The position numbers and the translations under genes are program-made. Below are positions 14,650 through 24,480 of a stretch of DNA of 64,000 nt, in pieces. Every line of letters begins with the position of its first letter. Position 1 is the first letter of the stretch. The notes beneath the pieces are model-generated. The model searched no databases, had not been told where the DNA came from, and saw only the letters and a list, made by a program, of their open reading frames with translations. The stretch is from DASYHS01 sp035998295. GTDB lineage: Bacteria > Pseudomonadota > Alphaproteobacteria > Azospirillales > Azospirillaceae. The stretch spans positions 5,073-69,072 of the forward strand of contig NZ_DASYHS010000207.1 in assembly GCF_035998295.1 (NCBI RefSeq). Direction: 5' to 3'.

Positions 14650-16371
14650 ATGGCACAGCTTGCAGCCAAGTCCGACAGCATGGGCGACAAGGAAAGCTTC
14701 GCCGCCCTGTTGGAGGAGTCGCTCGGCACGTCCGACAGCCTCGAGGGTACCGTCGTCAAGGGCCGGGTCGTCTCGGTCGAGAACGACATGGTCCTGATCG
14801 ATGTCGGCCTGAAGTCCGAGGGCCGCGTCCAGATGAAGGAATTCGCCGGCCCCGGCGGTCAGCCTGCCGAGCTGAAGGCTGGCGACACGGTCGAGGTCTA
14901 CCTGGAGCGCATGGAGGACAAGAACGGCGAGGCCGTCCTGTCCCGCGAGAAGGCGAAGCGCGAGGAGGCCTGGACCCAGCTCGAGAAGGCGTTCAACGAG
15001 CAGCAGCGGGTCACGGGCATCATCTTCGGCCGCGTCAAGGGCGGCTTCACCGTCGACCTCTCGGGCGCCGTGGCGTTCCTGCCCGGCAGCCAGGTCGACA
15101 TCCGTCCCGTCCGCGACATCTCCCCGCTGCTCGGCACCCCGCAGCCGTTCCAGATCCTCAAGATGGACCGCTCGCGCGGCAACATCGTCGTGTCGCGGCG
15201 CGCCGTGCTCGAGGAGAGCCGGGCCGAGGCGCGCTCGGAGCTGGTGGCCAACCTCAAGGAAGGCCAGGTGCTCCAGGGCGTCGTCAAGAACATCACCGAC
15301 TACGGTGCGTTCGTCGACCTGGGCGGCGTGGACGGCCTGCTGCACGTCACCGACATCGCGTGGCGCCGCATCAACCACCCGTCCGAGGCGCTGCAGATCG
15401 GCCAGACCGTCACGGTCCAGGTCATCCGCTTCAACCCCGAGACCCAGCGCATCAGCCTCGGCATGAAGCAGCTCGAGGCCGACCCGTGGGAAGGCGTCGA
15501 GGCGAAGTATCCGGTCGGGGCCAAGTTCAAGGGCCGCGTCACCAACATCACGGACTACGGCGCGTTCGTGGAGCTGGAGCCGGGCATCGAGGGGCTGGTC
15601 CACGTCTCCGAGATGTCCTGGACCAAGAAGAATGTCCACCCCGGCAAGATCGTGTCGACCTCCCAGGAGGTCGAGGTGATGATCCTCGACGTCGATCCGC
15701 AGAAGCGGCGCATCTCGCTGGGCCTCAAGCAGTGCCTGGAGAACCCGTGGGAGTCCTTCGTGGACAAGTACCCGGCGGGGACCGAGCTCGAGGGCGAGGT
15801 CAAGAACATCACGGAGTTCGGTCTGTTCGTGGGCCTTCCGGGCGACATCGACGGCATGGTCCACATGTCGGACATCGACTGGAACAAGGCCGGCGAGGAG
15901 GCGATCGCCGAGTTCAAGAAGGGCGACCACGTCCGCGTCAAGGTCCTCGACGTCGACGTCGAGAAGGAGCGCATCAGCCTCGGCATCAAGCAGTTGGGCA
16001 GCGATCCGTTCGAGTCCGCGGCGGCCGGCCTGCGCAAGGGTGAGGTCGTGACCTGCACCGTGACCCAGGTGACCGACAACGGCATCGAGGTTTCGGTCGG
16101 CGACGGCTACCAGGGCTTCATCCGCAAGTCCGACCTGTCGCGCGAACGTTCGGAGCAGCGCCCCGACCGCTTCGCCGTCGGCGATAAGGTCGACGCCAAG
16201 GTGACCCAGGTCGATCGCAGCTCGCGCCGCATCGGCCTGTCGATCAAGGCGAAGGAAGTCGAGGAGGAGAAGCAGGCGATGGCCGAGTTCGGTTCGTCCG
16301 ACAGCGGCGCCTCGCTCGGCGACATCCTCGGGGCCGCCCTGCGCCGCAGGCAGCAGGAAGGCGACGAGTAG
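14650..16371 (+). CDS. rpsA: 30S ribosomal protein S1
   Basis: 573 residues starting at the ATG at 14650, directly after AAGGAG. It contains six S1/OB-fold repeats. The later ones are very regular, with VKNITDYGAFVDLG, VTNITDYGAFVELE and VKNITEFGLFVGLP, each ending in RISLG-type segments. S1 unwinds and presents mRNA on the small subunit. The C-terminal tail is acidic/Gly-rich, ending QQEGDE. A strong intrinsic terminator follows. Confidence 0.97.
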   Translation: MAQLAAKSDSMGDKESFAALLEESLGTSDSLEGTVVKGRVVSVENDMVLIDVGLKSEGRVQMKEFAGPGGQPAELKAGDTVEVYLERMEDKNGEAVLSREKAKREEAWTQLEKAFNEQQRVTGIIFGRVKGGFTVDLSGAVAFLPGSQVDIRPVRDISPLLGTPQPFQILKMDRSRGNIVVSRRAVLEESRAEARSELVANLKEGQVLQGVVKNITDYGAFVDLGGVDGLLHVTDIAWRRINHPSEALQIGQTVTVQVIRFNPETQRISLGMKQLEADPWEGVEAKYPVGAKFKGRVTNITDYGAFVELEPGIEGLVHVSEMSWTKKNVHPGKIVSTSQEVEVMILDVDPQKRRISLGLKQCLENPWESFVDKYPAGTELEGEVKNITEFGLFVGLPGDIDGMVHMSDIDWNKAGEEAIAEFKKGDHVRVKVLDVDVEKERISLGIKQLGSDPFESAAAGLRKGEVVTCTVTQVTDNGIEVSVGDGYQGFIRKSDLSRERSEQRPDRFAVGDKVDAKVTQVDRSSRRIGLSIKAKEVEEEKQAMAEFGSSDSGASLGDILGAALRRRQQEGDE

Positions 16372-16396
16372 TCCTCGTCTCCGAGCCAGACGGGAA

Positions 16397-16424
16397 GGGC
16401 CGCCGCGGGAGACCGCGGCGGCCC
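16397..16424 (+). terminator. Rho-independent terminator after rpsA
   Basis: 12-bp perfect stem GGGCCGCCGCGG (16397-16408) / CCGCGGCGGCCC (16413-16424), loop GAGA, followed by TCTTCGTTTCTT. Confidence 0.9.
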
Positions 16425-16570
16425 TCTTCGTTTCTTCGTAAATGCTTGTTCCAGAGACACTTAGCTTGACGGTTGCGCCTCCGGTTTGGCACGCTCGTTC
16501 CGCCCGGCGTGTTCGACCGCATGCGCGACCGCGCGTTCGGGAGGGCCGGGGAAAGCCAACGGAACGATCG

Positions 16571-16852
16571 ATGACCAAGTCGGAGCTGATCCTGCGTCTG
16601 GCGGAACGCCACCCCCATCTCCTGCAGCGCGACGTCGAGCGCATCGTCACCACGATCTTCGACGAGATCTCCGCGGCGCTCGCGCGCGGCGAGCGGGTCG
16701 AGCTGCGCGGGTTCGGCGCCTTCTCGGTGAAGCGGCGGGACGCGAGGGTGGGGCGGAACCCGCGCACCGGTGCCAGCGTTCAGGTCGATGAGAAATTCAT
16801 CCCGTTCTTCAAGACCGGCAAGCAGCTTCGCGAGCGGCTGAACGCGGAGTGA
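16571..16852 (+). CDS. ihfB: Integration host factor beta subunit
   Basis: 93 residues, MTKSELILRLAERHPHLLQR, then the DNA-bending arm FGAFSVKRRDARVGRNPRTG with the intercalating Pro, and a C-terminal helix. The VELRGFGAF and RVGRNPRTG blocks identify the HU/IHF family. Its place directly after rpsA is the conserved ihfB position and favours IHF-beta over HU. Start is the ATG at 16571; the preceding ~45 codons of open frame lack family similarity. Confidence 0.94.
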   Translation: MTKSELILRLAERHPHLLQRDVERIVTTIFDEISAALARGERVELRGFGAFSVKRRDARVGRNPRTGASVQVDEKFIPFFKTGKQLRERLNAE

Positions 16853-16880
16853 ACGCCCGCGTCGCACTGGGAGACCGTCT

Positions 16881-17276
16881 TTGCGCCATCTGTCCTGGGT
16901 CATCACCATCCCGCTCGCGCTTCTCGTCATCTCGTTCGCGGTCAGCAATCGCGACGAGGTCTCGCTCGGCCTGTGGCCACTGCCGGGCCGGATGGAAGTG
17001 CCGCTGTTCCTGGTCGGGCTGCTGGGGCTGCTGATCGGCTTCCTCGCCGGCGGCATCGTCGCCTGGGTGGCGGGGCGCCGGCACCGCGTCGCGGCGAGGC
17101 GGGAGGCGCGCCGCGCCGCCCGGCTGTCGCAGGAACTGGACGACGAGCGCCGGCGGCACGCGACGGCGGAGGCGAAGCTGGCCGAGGCGGCGCGCGAGGT
17201 GTCGGCCGCGGCGTCGGCGCTGCCGGTCGGACCGTCGGCCAAGACGCGCCTGGAGCTGGCCGGCCCGAAACAATGA
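16881..17276 (+). CDS. lapA: LapA-domain (DUF1049) membrane protein
   Basis: 131 residues from a TTG at 16881, with GGGAG about eight bases upstream. There are two transmembrane helices, at residues ~5-21 (WVITIPLALLVISFAVS) and ~40-63 (VPLFLVGLLGLLIGFLAGGIV). SNRDEVSLGLWPLP between them is the DUF1049 signature. An Arg-rich, probably coiled cytoplasmic tail follows. In E. coli LapA helps LapB control LpxC and LPS levels. Here lapB is not next to it, so the role is inferred from family and from its usual site after ihfB. Confidence 0.82.
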   Translation: MRHLSWVITIPLALLVISFAVSNRDEVSLGLWPLPGRMEVPLFLVGLLGLLIGFLAGGIVAWVAGRRHRVAARREARRAARLSQELDDERRRHATAEAKLAEAAREVSAAASALPVGPSAKTRLELAGPKQ

Positions 17277-17324
17277 TCCTTCCGGCGGCCGCGCGCCGGA
17301 ACACGTGACGCGAGGAAGTCCGCG

Positions 17325-18260
17325 ATGCGCATCATCAGTGCCGCCGAACTGGAGGCCGTGCTCGATTTCGGCCCCCTGGTCGAGAGATTGCGCCGGATGT
17401 TCCGCTCCGGATGCGAGGCACCGGTGCGTCATCACCACACGGTGCCGACCTTGGGCCAGCACGCCGCGACGCTGCTGCTGATGCCCGCCTGGCAGATGGG
17501 GCGCCACATCGGCGTCAAGATCGTGACCGTGTTCCCGGAGAACGGCGAGAAGTCCCTGCCCTCCGTGATGGGGGCCTATCTGCTGCTGGACGGCAAGACC
17601 GGCACGCCGCTGGCGCTTCTGGACGGCCCGACCCTGACGATCAAGCGGACGGCCTCGGCCTCGGCGCTGGCGGCCTCCTATCTCGCGCGGCCCGACGCGT
17701 CGCGCCTGCTGATGGTCGGCACCGGGGCGCTCGCGCCCAACCTCGTGCTCGCCCATGCCACGGTCCGGCCGATCCGCGAGGTGCTGATCTGGGGCCGCTC
17801 CGTGGCCAAGGCCGAACGGCTGGCCCGGGCGCTGGGCCGCAAGGGGCTGTCCGTCTCGGCCACCGACGACCTCGAGGCGGCGGCCCGCGGCGCCCACGTG
17901 ATCTCCTGCGCCACGCTGGCGCGCGAGCCGCTGATCCGGGGCGAGTGGCTGCCGGACGGCTGCCACCTCGACCTCGTCGGCGGCTTCACGCCCGAGATGC
18001 GCGAGGCCGACGACGAGGCGGTCCGGCGCGCCCGCGTCTTCGTCGACACCGTCGAGGGGGCCACGAAGGAGGCGGGCGACATCGTGCAGCCGATCGCCGC
18101 CGGCGTGCTGGACGCCGGGGACATCGCCGGCGACCTGTTCGCGCTGACCCGCGGCGAGCGGGCCGGCCGGCGCTTCTACGACCAGATCACCCTATTCAAG
18201 TCGGTGGGCACCGCGCTGGAGGACCTCGCCGCGGCCCAGCTCGCGGTCGAGCTCGTCTGA
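17325..18260 (+). CDS. Ornithine cyclodeaminase / mu-crystallin family protein
   Basis: 311 residues with a Rossmann domain (LLMVGTGALAPNLVLAH at ~126-142) and the family blocks VKIVTVFPEN and LLDGPTLTIKRTASASALA. NADH-dependent members include ornithine cyclodeaminase, Delta1-pyrroline-2-carboxylate reductase and alanine dehydrogenase-like enzymes. Sequence alone does not choose among them. Near the C-terminus, DLFALTRGE and LFKSVGTALEDLAAA are typical. The gene sits 17 bases before pyrF, same strand, probably in the same transcript. Confidence 0.86.
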   Translation: MRIISAAELEAVLDFGPLVERLRRMFRSGCEAPVRHHHTVPTLGQHAATLLLMPAWQMGRHIGVKIVTVFPENGEKSLPSVMGAYLLLDGKTGTPLALLDGPTLTIKRTASASALAASYLARPDASRLLMVGTGALAPNLVLAHATVRPIREVLIWGRSVAKAERLARALGRKGLSVSATDDLEAAARGAHVISCATLAREPLIRGEWLPDGCHLDLVGGFTPEMREADDEAVRRARVFVDTVEGATKEAGDIVQPIAAGVLDAGDIAGDLFALTRGERAGRRFYDQITLFKSVGTALEDLAAAQLAVELV

Positions 18261-18277
18261 CCGGAGAAAGGATTTCC

Positions 18278-18991
18278 ATGCTGCCCGCGCACCGCATCTT
18301 CGCCGCCGTCGACACTACCGGGACCGAGGAGGCGTCGGCCCTGATCGGGTCGCTCGCGGGCTCCGTCGGCGGCATCAAGCTCGGGCTCGAGTTCTTCGTC
18401 GCCCGCGGGCCGGACGGCATCCGCGCCGCGATGGGCGGCACGGGCCTGCCGCTGTTCCTGGACCTGAAGCTGCACGATATCCCCAACACCGTCGCGGGGG
18501 CCGTGCGGGCGGCCGTGCCGCTGGCGCCGGCCTTCCTGACGCTGCACGCGTCCGGCGGGCTGGCGATGATGCGGGCCGCGCGCGACGCGGCGCAGGACGC
18601 GGCGGCCCGGGCCGGCGTCGCGCCTCCCCGCCTGCTGGCGGTCACGGTGCTGACCAGCCTCGACGACGCCGATCTCGGCCGGGTCGGGCAGGCGGGCCCG
18701 GCCGCCGACCAGGTGGTGCGTCTGGCCGCCCTCGCGGCGGAGGCCGGCATCGACGGGATCGTCTGTTCGCCGGCCGAAGTCGCCGAGCAGCGCCGCCGCC
18801 ACGGGCCGGGCTTCGTGCTGATGGTGCCGGGCATCCGGCCCGCCGGTTCGGACGTGGGCGACCAGAAGCGGGTCATGACCCCGCGCGAGGCGGTGGAGGC
18901 CGGGGCCGACTACCTCGTGATCGGGCGGCCGATCACGCAGGCCGCCGATCCCGCGGCGGCCGCGCGCGCGATCGTCGGAAGCCTGTCGTGA
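18278..18991 (+). CDS. pyrF: Orotidine 5'-phosphate decarboxylase
   Basis: Last step to UMP. 237 residues; the catalytic D-x-K-x-x-D is seen in LFLDLKLHDIPNTVAGAV, and GIKLGLEFF and the phosphate-binding VPGIRPAG...ADYLVIGRPI follow. Start ATG at 18278 with GGAG upstream. Its last four bases overlap the trpF GTG start (GTGA), so the two are translationally coupled. Confidence 0.96.
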   Translation: MLPAHRIFAAVDTTGTEEASALIGSLAGSVGGIKLGLEFFVARGPDGIRAAMGGTGLPLFLDLKLHDIPNTVAGAVRAAVPLAPAFLTLHASGGLAMMRAARDAAQDAAARAGVAPPRLLAVTVLTSLDDADLGRVGQAGPAADQVVRLAALAAEAGIDGIVCSPAEVAEQRRRHGPGFVLMVPGIRPAGSDVGDQKRVMTPREAVEAGADYLVIGRPITQAADPAAAARAIVGSLS

Positions 18992-19632
18992 CGGTCGCGG
19001 TCAAGATCTGCGGCATCGGCGATCCGGCGGCGATGACCGCGGCGGTGGAGGGCGGGGCGCGCTGGGCCGGCCTCGTCTTCTACGAGCGCTCTCCCCGCCA
19101 CGTCGCGCCGCCGCTGGCGGCCGAGCTGGCGCGGATGGTTCCGACGGGGATACGCACGGTCGGCCTGTTCGTCGACCCCGACGACGAGTATCTCGCCAGC
19201 GTCGTGACGCGGGTGCCTCTCGACCTGATCCAGCTCCACGGCGAGGAGACGCCGGCGCGCGTCGCCGCGATCCGGGCCGCCCATGCGATCCCGGTCATGA
19301 AGGCGCTCAAGGTCGGCGAACCGGGCGACCTGGACCGTGCCGCCGCCTATGCGGGCAGCGCCGACCGGCTGCTGTTCGACGCCCGGCCGCCGGCGCGCGT
19401 CTCGGCGCTGCCGGGCGGCAACGGGATCCCGTTCGACTGGACGATCCTCGCCGGCCGCAGCTTCCCGCTGCCCTGGATGCTGTCCGGCGGGCTGACGGCC
19501 GCCAATCTCGGCGAGGCGGTCGCCGTCAGCGGGGCCGGCGCGGTCGACGTCAGCAGCGGCGTCGAGGACCGTCCCGGCCACAAGGACCCGGCGCTCGTCC
19601 GGGCGTTCCTGGCCGAGGCGGCCCGTCTCTGA
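18988..19632 (+). CDS. trpF: Phosphoribosylanthranilate isomerase
   Basis: Third enzyme of tryptophan synthesis. 214 residues with VKICGIGDPAAM at the N-terminus (catalytic Cys in KICG), WAGLVFYERSPRHV, IQLHGEETPARV and WMLSGGLTAANLGEAV. The GTG start overlaps the pyrF stop. trpB is 3.6 kb further on rather than adjacent, because of intervening genes. Confidence 0.95.
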   Translation: MTVAVKICGIGDPAAMTAAVEGGARWAGLVFYERSPRHVAPPLAAELARMVPTGIRTVGLFVDPDDEYLASVVTRVPLDLIQLHGEETPARVAAIRAAHAIPVMKALKVGEPGDLDRAAAYAGSADRLLFDARPPARVSALPGGNGIPFDWTILAGRSFPLPWMLSGGLTAANLGEAVAVSGAGAVDVSSGVEDRPGHKDPALVRAFLAEAARL

Positions 19633-19646
19633 CCGGAAGTGGCCAA

Positions 19647-20633
19647 GTGACGCTCGTTCAACTGATCATCGGCTTTGCGCTCCTGATGGGCGGGGGCGAG
19701 GCGCTGGTGAAGGGCAGCGTCGCCGTCGCCCGCCGCCTCGGCATCTCGCCGCTGGTGATCGGGCTCACCCTCGTCGGCTTCGGCACGTCGATGCCGGAGC
19801 TGGTGGCGAGCGTCCAGGCCGCCCTGATCGGCTCGCCCGGCATCGCCGTCGGCAACATCGTCGGCAGCAACATTGCAAACATCCTGCTGATCCTCGGCGT
19901 CTCAGCCGCCATCCTGCCGGTGGCGACGACCCGCGAGGCGTTCCGCCGCGACGGCTCGGTGCTGGTCGGGGCCAGCGTGCTGCTCCTGGCCGTGGCCTTG
20001 TACGGCTTCCTCGACCGTCTGGTCGGCCTCGGCTTCCTCGCCCTGCTCGCCGCCTACGTCGTCTACACCTACGTCTCCGAGCGGCGCAGGGAGGACGCAG
20101 CGGCGCGGATGCACGCCGCCAGGGCGCAGGAGCGGCCGGACCTGCCGCCGCGCGGCCTCGGCCTGGGCTTCGGCCTGCTGCTCGCGGCGGGCGGCATCGC
20201 GGCCGTCGTCGTCGGCGCGGACCTGCTGGTCGGCGCGGCGCTGACGGTCGCGCGGGCGGCCGGCATCTCCGAGACGGTGATCGGCCTGACCCTGGTCGCC
20301 GTCGGCACCTCGCTGCCCGAGCTGGTCACCTCGGTGATGGCGGCGCTGCGCAGGCACGGCGACGTCGCGTTCGGCAACGTCGTCGGCAGCAACATCTTCA
20401 ACATCCTCGGCATCGCCGGGGTGACGGCCGTGGTGAGCCCGTTCGCCGTCCCGGCCGAGATCGTGCGCTTCGACGTCTGGGTGATGGTCGGGACCACCCT
20501 GCTGCTGGTGGTCTTCGCCGTCACGGGGTGGCGGGTCAGCCGCCGCGAGGCCGCCGTCTTCCTGGCCTTGTACGCCGCGTACCTCGCGGCCCAGCTCTCG
20601 CCCGGCGCCCGGACGCTGCTGGGGCTCGCCTAG
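19647..20633 (+). CDS. Calcium/sodium antiporter, CaCA family
   Basis: 328 residues from a GTG at 19647, about ten hydrophobic helices in two inverted halves. The alpha-repeat motifs GFGTSMPELVASVQAAL (~48-64) and VGTSLPELVTSVMAAL (~219-234) carry the ion-coordinating Glu, and each is followed by GNIVGSNIANI or GNVVGSNIFNI. The half-to-half loop is charged (SERRREDAAARMHAARAQ). It resembles E. coli YrbG; the exact cation is inferred. Confidence 0.92.
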   Translation: MTLVQLIIGFALLMGGGEALVKGSVAVARRLGISPLVIGLTLVGFGTSMPELVASVQAALIGSPGIAVGNIVGSNIANILLILGVSAAILPVATTREAFRRDGSVLVGASVLLLAVALYGFLDRLVGLGFLALLAAYVVYTYVSERRREDAAARMHAARAQERPDLPPRGLGLGFGLLLAAGGIAAVVVGADLLVGAALTVARAAGISETVIGLTLVAVGTSLPELVTSVMAALRRHGDVAFGNVVGSNIFNILGIAGVTAVVSPFAVPAEIVRFDVWVMVGTTLLLVVFAVTGWRVSRREAAVFLALYAAYLAAQLSPGARTLLGLA

Positions 20634-20661
20634 AAGGCGTCGCCCCGGGCAGCGGCCGGCG

Positions 20662-21153
20662 TCAGGCCCGCGCTCCCTGCGCCTTGATGTGCGCGACCAT
20701 CTGATCGACCACGGTGCCCCAGCCCTCGAAGAACCCCATGTCCTCGTGGTTCTTCCGGGCTTCCTCGTCGCCATGTATCGCGATGGCCGTGTACTTCGTT
20801 CCAGCCCCGTTCCTGGCAAGCTCCAGCACGGCGGTGAAGAAGGGCTTCGCGGCCGGGCGATATCCGGGCAGGAGCGCATCCGTGAAGATCAGCCGCTCGT
20901 TCGGCGTCACTTCCAGATAGCAGCCGGCGTTCGGGAACTCCTTGCCCTCGGGCGAGCGCATGACGGTGCTGAACACGCCTCCCGGACGCACGTCGAGTTC
21001 GCAGGCGGTGATGGTCCACGGCTTCGGCACGAACCATTCGCGCAGGTGCTCGGGCGTCGTCCACGCCTTCCAGACGAGTTCGACCGGGACGTCGATCTCG
21101 CGCACCAGCACGAGGTCGAGTTTCGGGTCGATCTTGATCACGGGCGACGTCAT
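20662..21153 (-). CDS. SRPBCC (AHSA1/START-like) ligand-binding protein
   Basis: 163 residues: the helix-grip fold signature REIDVPVELVWKAWTTPEHLREWF near the N-terminus, GGVFSTVMRSPEG in the middle and FFEGWGTVVDQMVAHI at the C-terminus. Such proteins are often encoded with an ArsR regulator. Here the start codon overlaps the ArsR gene's stop in an ATGA. The ligand is unknown. Confidence 0.88.
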   Translation of the reverse strand: MTSPVIKIDPKLDLVLVREIDVPVELVWKAWTTPEHLREWFVPKPWTITACELDVRPGGVFSTVMRSPEGKEFPNAGCYLEVTPNERLIFTDALLPGYRPAAKPFFTAVLELARNGAGTKYTAIAIHGDEEARKNHEDMGFFEGWGTVVDQMVAHIKAQGARA

Positions 21154-21527
21154 TCGGATTCCTCCTCCTTCATTTTCATGAGATAGCTGTCGAGCTGGTC
21201 GAGGCGGCGTTCCCACAGCTTGCGCTGTCGCCCGAGCCAGTCTTCCACCAGCTTGAGCGGCTCGGGTTCGAGCTCGTAGGTGCGCACGCGGCCGACCTTG
21301 CGCGAGCGCACCAGACCGCTTCGTTCGAGCATCCTCAGGTGCTCGACGAAGGACGGAAGGGCCATGTCGTAGGGCGCCGCCAGTTCGCTCACCGAAGCCG
21401 GCCGGGAACTGAGCCGTTCCAGGACATGTCGGCGCGTCGGATCGGACAGGGCGCGAAAGACGCCGTCTATCATGCCCGCCGTCGGGATCTGCCGTCCCTG
21501 CTCCTGGCTGCGGCCTGCCTGCGGCAT
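21150..21527 (-). CDS. ArsR-family transcriptional regulator
   Basis: 125 residues, or 107 if translation begins at the second Met (21471-21473, MIDGVFRALSDPTRRHVLE). Winged HTH with FRALSDPTRRHVLERLSSRPASVSELA and the recognition helix LPSFVEHLRMLERSGLVRSR. No metal-binding cysteines (the ELCVCDL motif is absent), as in the ArsR/SRPBCC subgroup. It probably autoregulates the pair through the palindrome at 21600-21615. Confidence 0.9.
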   Translation of the reverse strand: MPQAGRSQEQGRQIPTAGMIDGVFRALSDPTRRHVLERLSSRPASVSELAAPYDMALPSFVEHLRMLERSGLVRSRKVGRVRTYELEPEPLKLVEDWLGRQRKLWERRLDQLDSYLMKMKEEESE

Positions 21528-21599
21528 CGCTGCGTTCTCCTCCGGTTTCGCCCCCCGCGCTCCGGCTCTCCGTGGGGCGTTGATACATGGACCAGATAC

Positions 21600-21615
21600 T
21601 TAGGGCAATCCCTAA
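21600..21615. promoter_or_regulatory. Palindromic operator upstream of arsR-SRPBCC
   Basis: TTAGGG-CAAT-CCCTAA is a perfect 6-bp inverted repeat with a 4-base centre, in a locally AT-rich stretch 73 bases upstream of the arsR start. Position and symmetry fit a homodimeric winged-HTH repressor site. Confidence 0.6.
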
Positions 21616-21779
21616 ATATAACGACCCGGCAGGGAGCGGGGCATGCGTCGGGAGCATGCCGTGCGGGCCGTGGTCGGGATCGGATATGGGCGTGGCGGGA
21701 TGGTCGAGAAGGCGGGAAGCCGGCGCGACGGCGCGTCCGTCACGCCGGTCCCGCGCAGGCTTCCCTCGGCGGCGCGGGC

Positions 21780-22787
21780 CTAATCGCGTGCCGCCGGCTC
21801 CTCCGTGCTGCGCCGCTTGGCCGGGGAGCCGGGCACCCACCAGCGCGGCGCCTCGGCGGGGACGGCCCCTTCGGGCTCGCCCCGCGTCTTCAGCACCGAG
21901 ATCAGCATCGAGCCGCCGATCAGCGCCGCGGTGACGCCGAGCGCCAGCGCCGTCGGCACCTTGTAGATGTCCATGATCAGCATCTTCGTGCCGATCGCGA
22001 TCAGGACCAGGGACAGCCCGTATTTGAGGTAGTGGAAGCGGTGGATCACCGAGGCCAGACCGAAATACAGCGCCCGCAGGCCCAGGATCGCGAACACGTT
22101 GGAGGTCCAGACGATGAACGGGTCGGTCGTGACCGCGAACACGGCCGGGATCGAATCGACCGCGAAGACGAGGTCGGTGATCTCGATCAGGATCAGCACG
22201 AGGAACAGCGGCGTCATCATCCGCACGCCGTCGCGGACGACGAAGAAGCGCTCGCCTTCGTAGCCCTCCGTCATGCGGAAACGGGAACGGACCAGCCGGA
22301 CGACGCGGTTGTTCTCCATGTCCGGCTCCTCGTCGACGGCCCGCAGCATCCGGATGCCGCTGAACACGAGGAAGGCGCCGAACAGGTACATGATCCAGTG
22401 GAACTCCTGGACCAGCGTGGTCCCGGCCAGGATCAGGATGCCGCGCATCACCACCGCGCCCAGGATGCCCCAGAACAGCACCCGGTGCTGGTGCTGCGGC
22501 GCGACGGAGAAATGCGAGAAGATCAGTACGATGACGAAGATGTTGTCGATGCTGAGGCTGTATTCGATCAGGTAGCCGGTCAGGAACTCCAGCGCCTTGC
22601 CCGAACCTTCGAAGTAGAGGATCCCGGCGCAGAACATCATCGCGATGACGAAGTACGCGCCGCAGCGCGCGAGCGCCTCGCGGCCGGTGATGGTCTTCGC
22701 GCCCTTGGTGAGGACGCCGAGGTCGAAGGCCAGCAGAGCGGCGATAAGGGCCGCGAAGCCCAACCATGGCCAGATGGATGCGTCCAC
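21780..22787 (-). CDS. TerC-family integral membrane protein (Alx-like)
   Basis: 335 residues with about nine membrane helices. The family blocks are EYSLSIDNIFVIVLIFSHF and IEITDLVFAVDSIPAVFAV, carrying the acidic residues (SLSIDN, VFAVDS) thought to bind metal. A cytoplasmic loop DEEPDMENNRVVRLVRSRF lies between them and the C-terminal tail is Pro/Arg-rich. Relatives (Alx, TerC) are linked to manganese export and pH response. No yybP-ykoY riboswitch was recognised upstream. Confidence 0.92.
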   Translation of the reverse strand: MDASIWPWLGFAALIAALLAFDLGVLTKGAKTITGREALARCGAYFVIAMMFCAGILYFEGSGKALEFLTGYLIEYSLSIDNIFVIVLIFSHFSVAPQHQHRVLFWGILGAVVMRGILILAGTTLVQEFHWIMYLFGAFLVFSGIRMLRAVDEEPDMENNRVVRLVRSRFRMTEGYEGERFFVVRDGVRMMTPLFLVLILIEITDLVFAVDSIPAVFAVTTDPFIVWTSNVFAILGLRALYFGLASVIHRFHYLKYGLSLVLIAIGTKMLIMDIYKVPTALALGVTAALIGGSMLISVLKTRGEPEGAVPAEAPRWWVPGSPAKRRSTEEPAARD

Positions 22788-23256
22788 GGGACGTCTCCTG
22801 ATGAATCGCTTCGGAAAAGGGGGCGGCTCGGCGGCGAGGCCGTCAGTTCGGCGCCGGCGGCGGTATCGAGGTCGTTCCGGTCATCGTCTTGTCCAGCAAG
22901 GGGCGCGAACGCCCGCCCGATGCCGCTCTCGGCGCGGGGGCCGCGGGAAGCGTACCGGCTCTCACGGGAATGGTCGCGGGAGCGGCTTTCACGCGGCCGC
23001 CGTGACGGGCGGCTCAAGTGGAAAGTCCGACATCGCAGCGCCGGGCGACGCTGCCAGAGGGGCCCGGACCCGGCCCGTATGTAACTCGGGCGCGCCGCCG
23101 GTTCAAGCGCGCTCGCGCGCCGCCGGTTCAAGCGCTCCCGCCGGCTCGTGCCGGGCGTCCCCAGCCCGGTCTTGGAAAATCGGGACGCCGCCGTTATGGT
23201 GGCGCCTTGATCGGGGACGGGGTTCCTTCCGTTCCGCGCAAGTCGAGACTGGACCC
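22788..23256. other. Gap between terC and trpB
   Basis: 469 bases without a supported gene. The only clear structure is a 20-bp direct repeat at 23091-23110 and 23116-23135. No leader peptide, attenuator or riboswitch for trpBA could be recognised. Divergent promoters for terC and trpB must lie here. Confidence 0.6.
23091..23135. repeat. 20-bp direct repeat, two copies
   Basis: CGCGCCGCCGGTTCAAGCGC occurs at 23091-23110 and again at 23116-23135, five bases apart, about 120-165 bases upstream of trpB. Function is unknown. Confidence 0.8.

Positions 23257-24476
<1,220 letters not shown>

Positions 24477-24480
<4 letters not shown>

Noticed and set aside
20662..21527. Arsenic or metal resistance role for the ArsR gene
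   Set aside because: No metal-binding cysteines and no ars genes; the SRPBCC partner marks a different subgroup.
22788..23000. yybP-ykoY manganese riboswitch upstream of the terC gene
   Set aside because: The conserved core could not be found on the minus strand.
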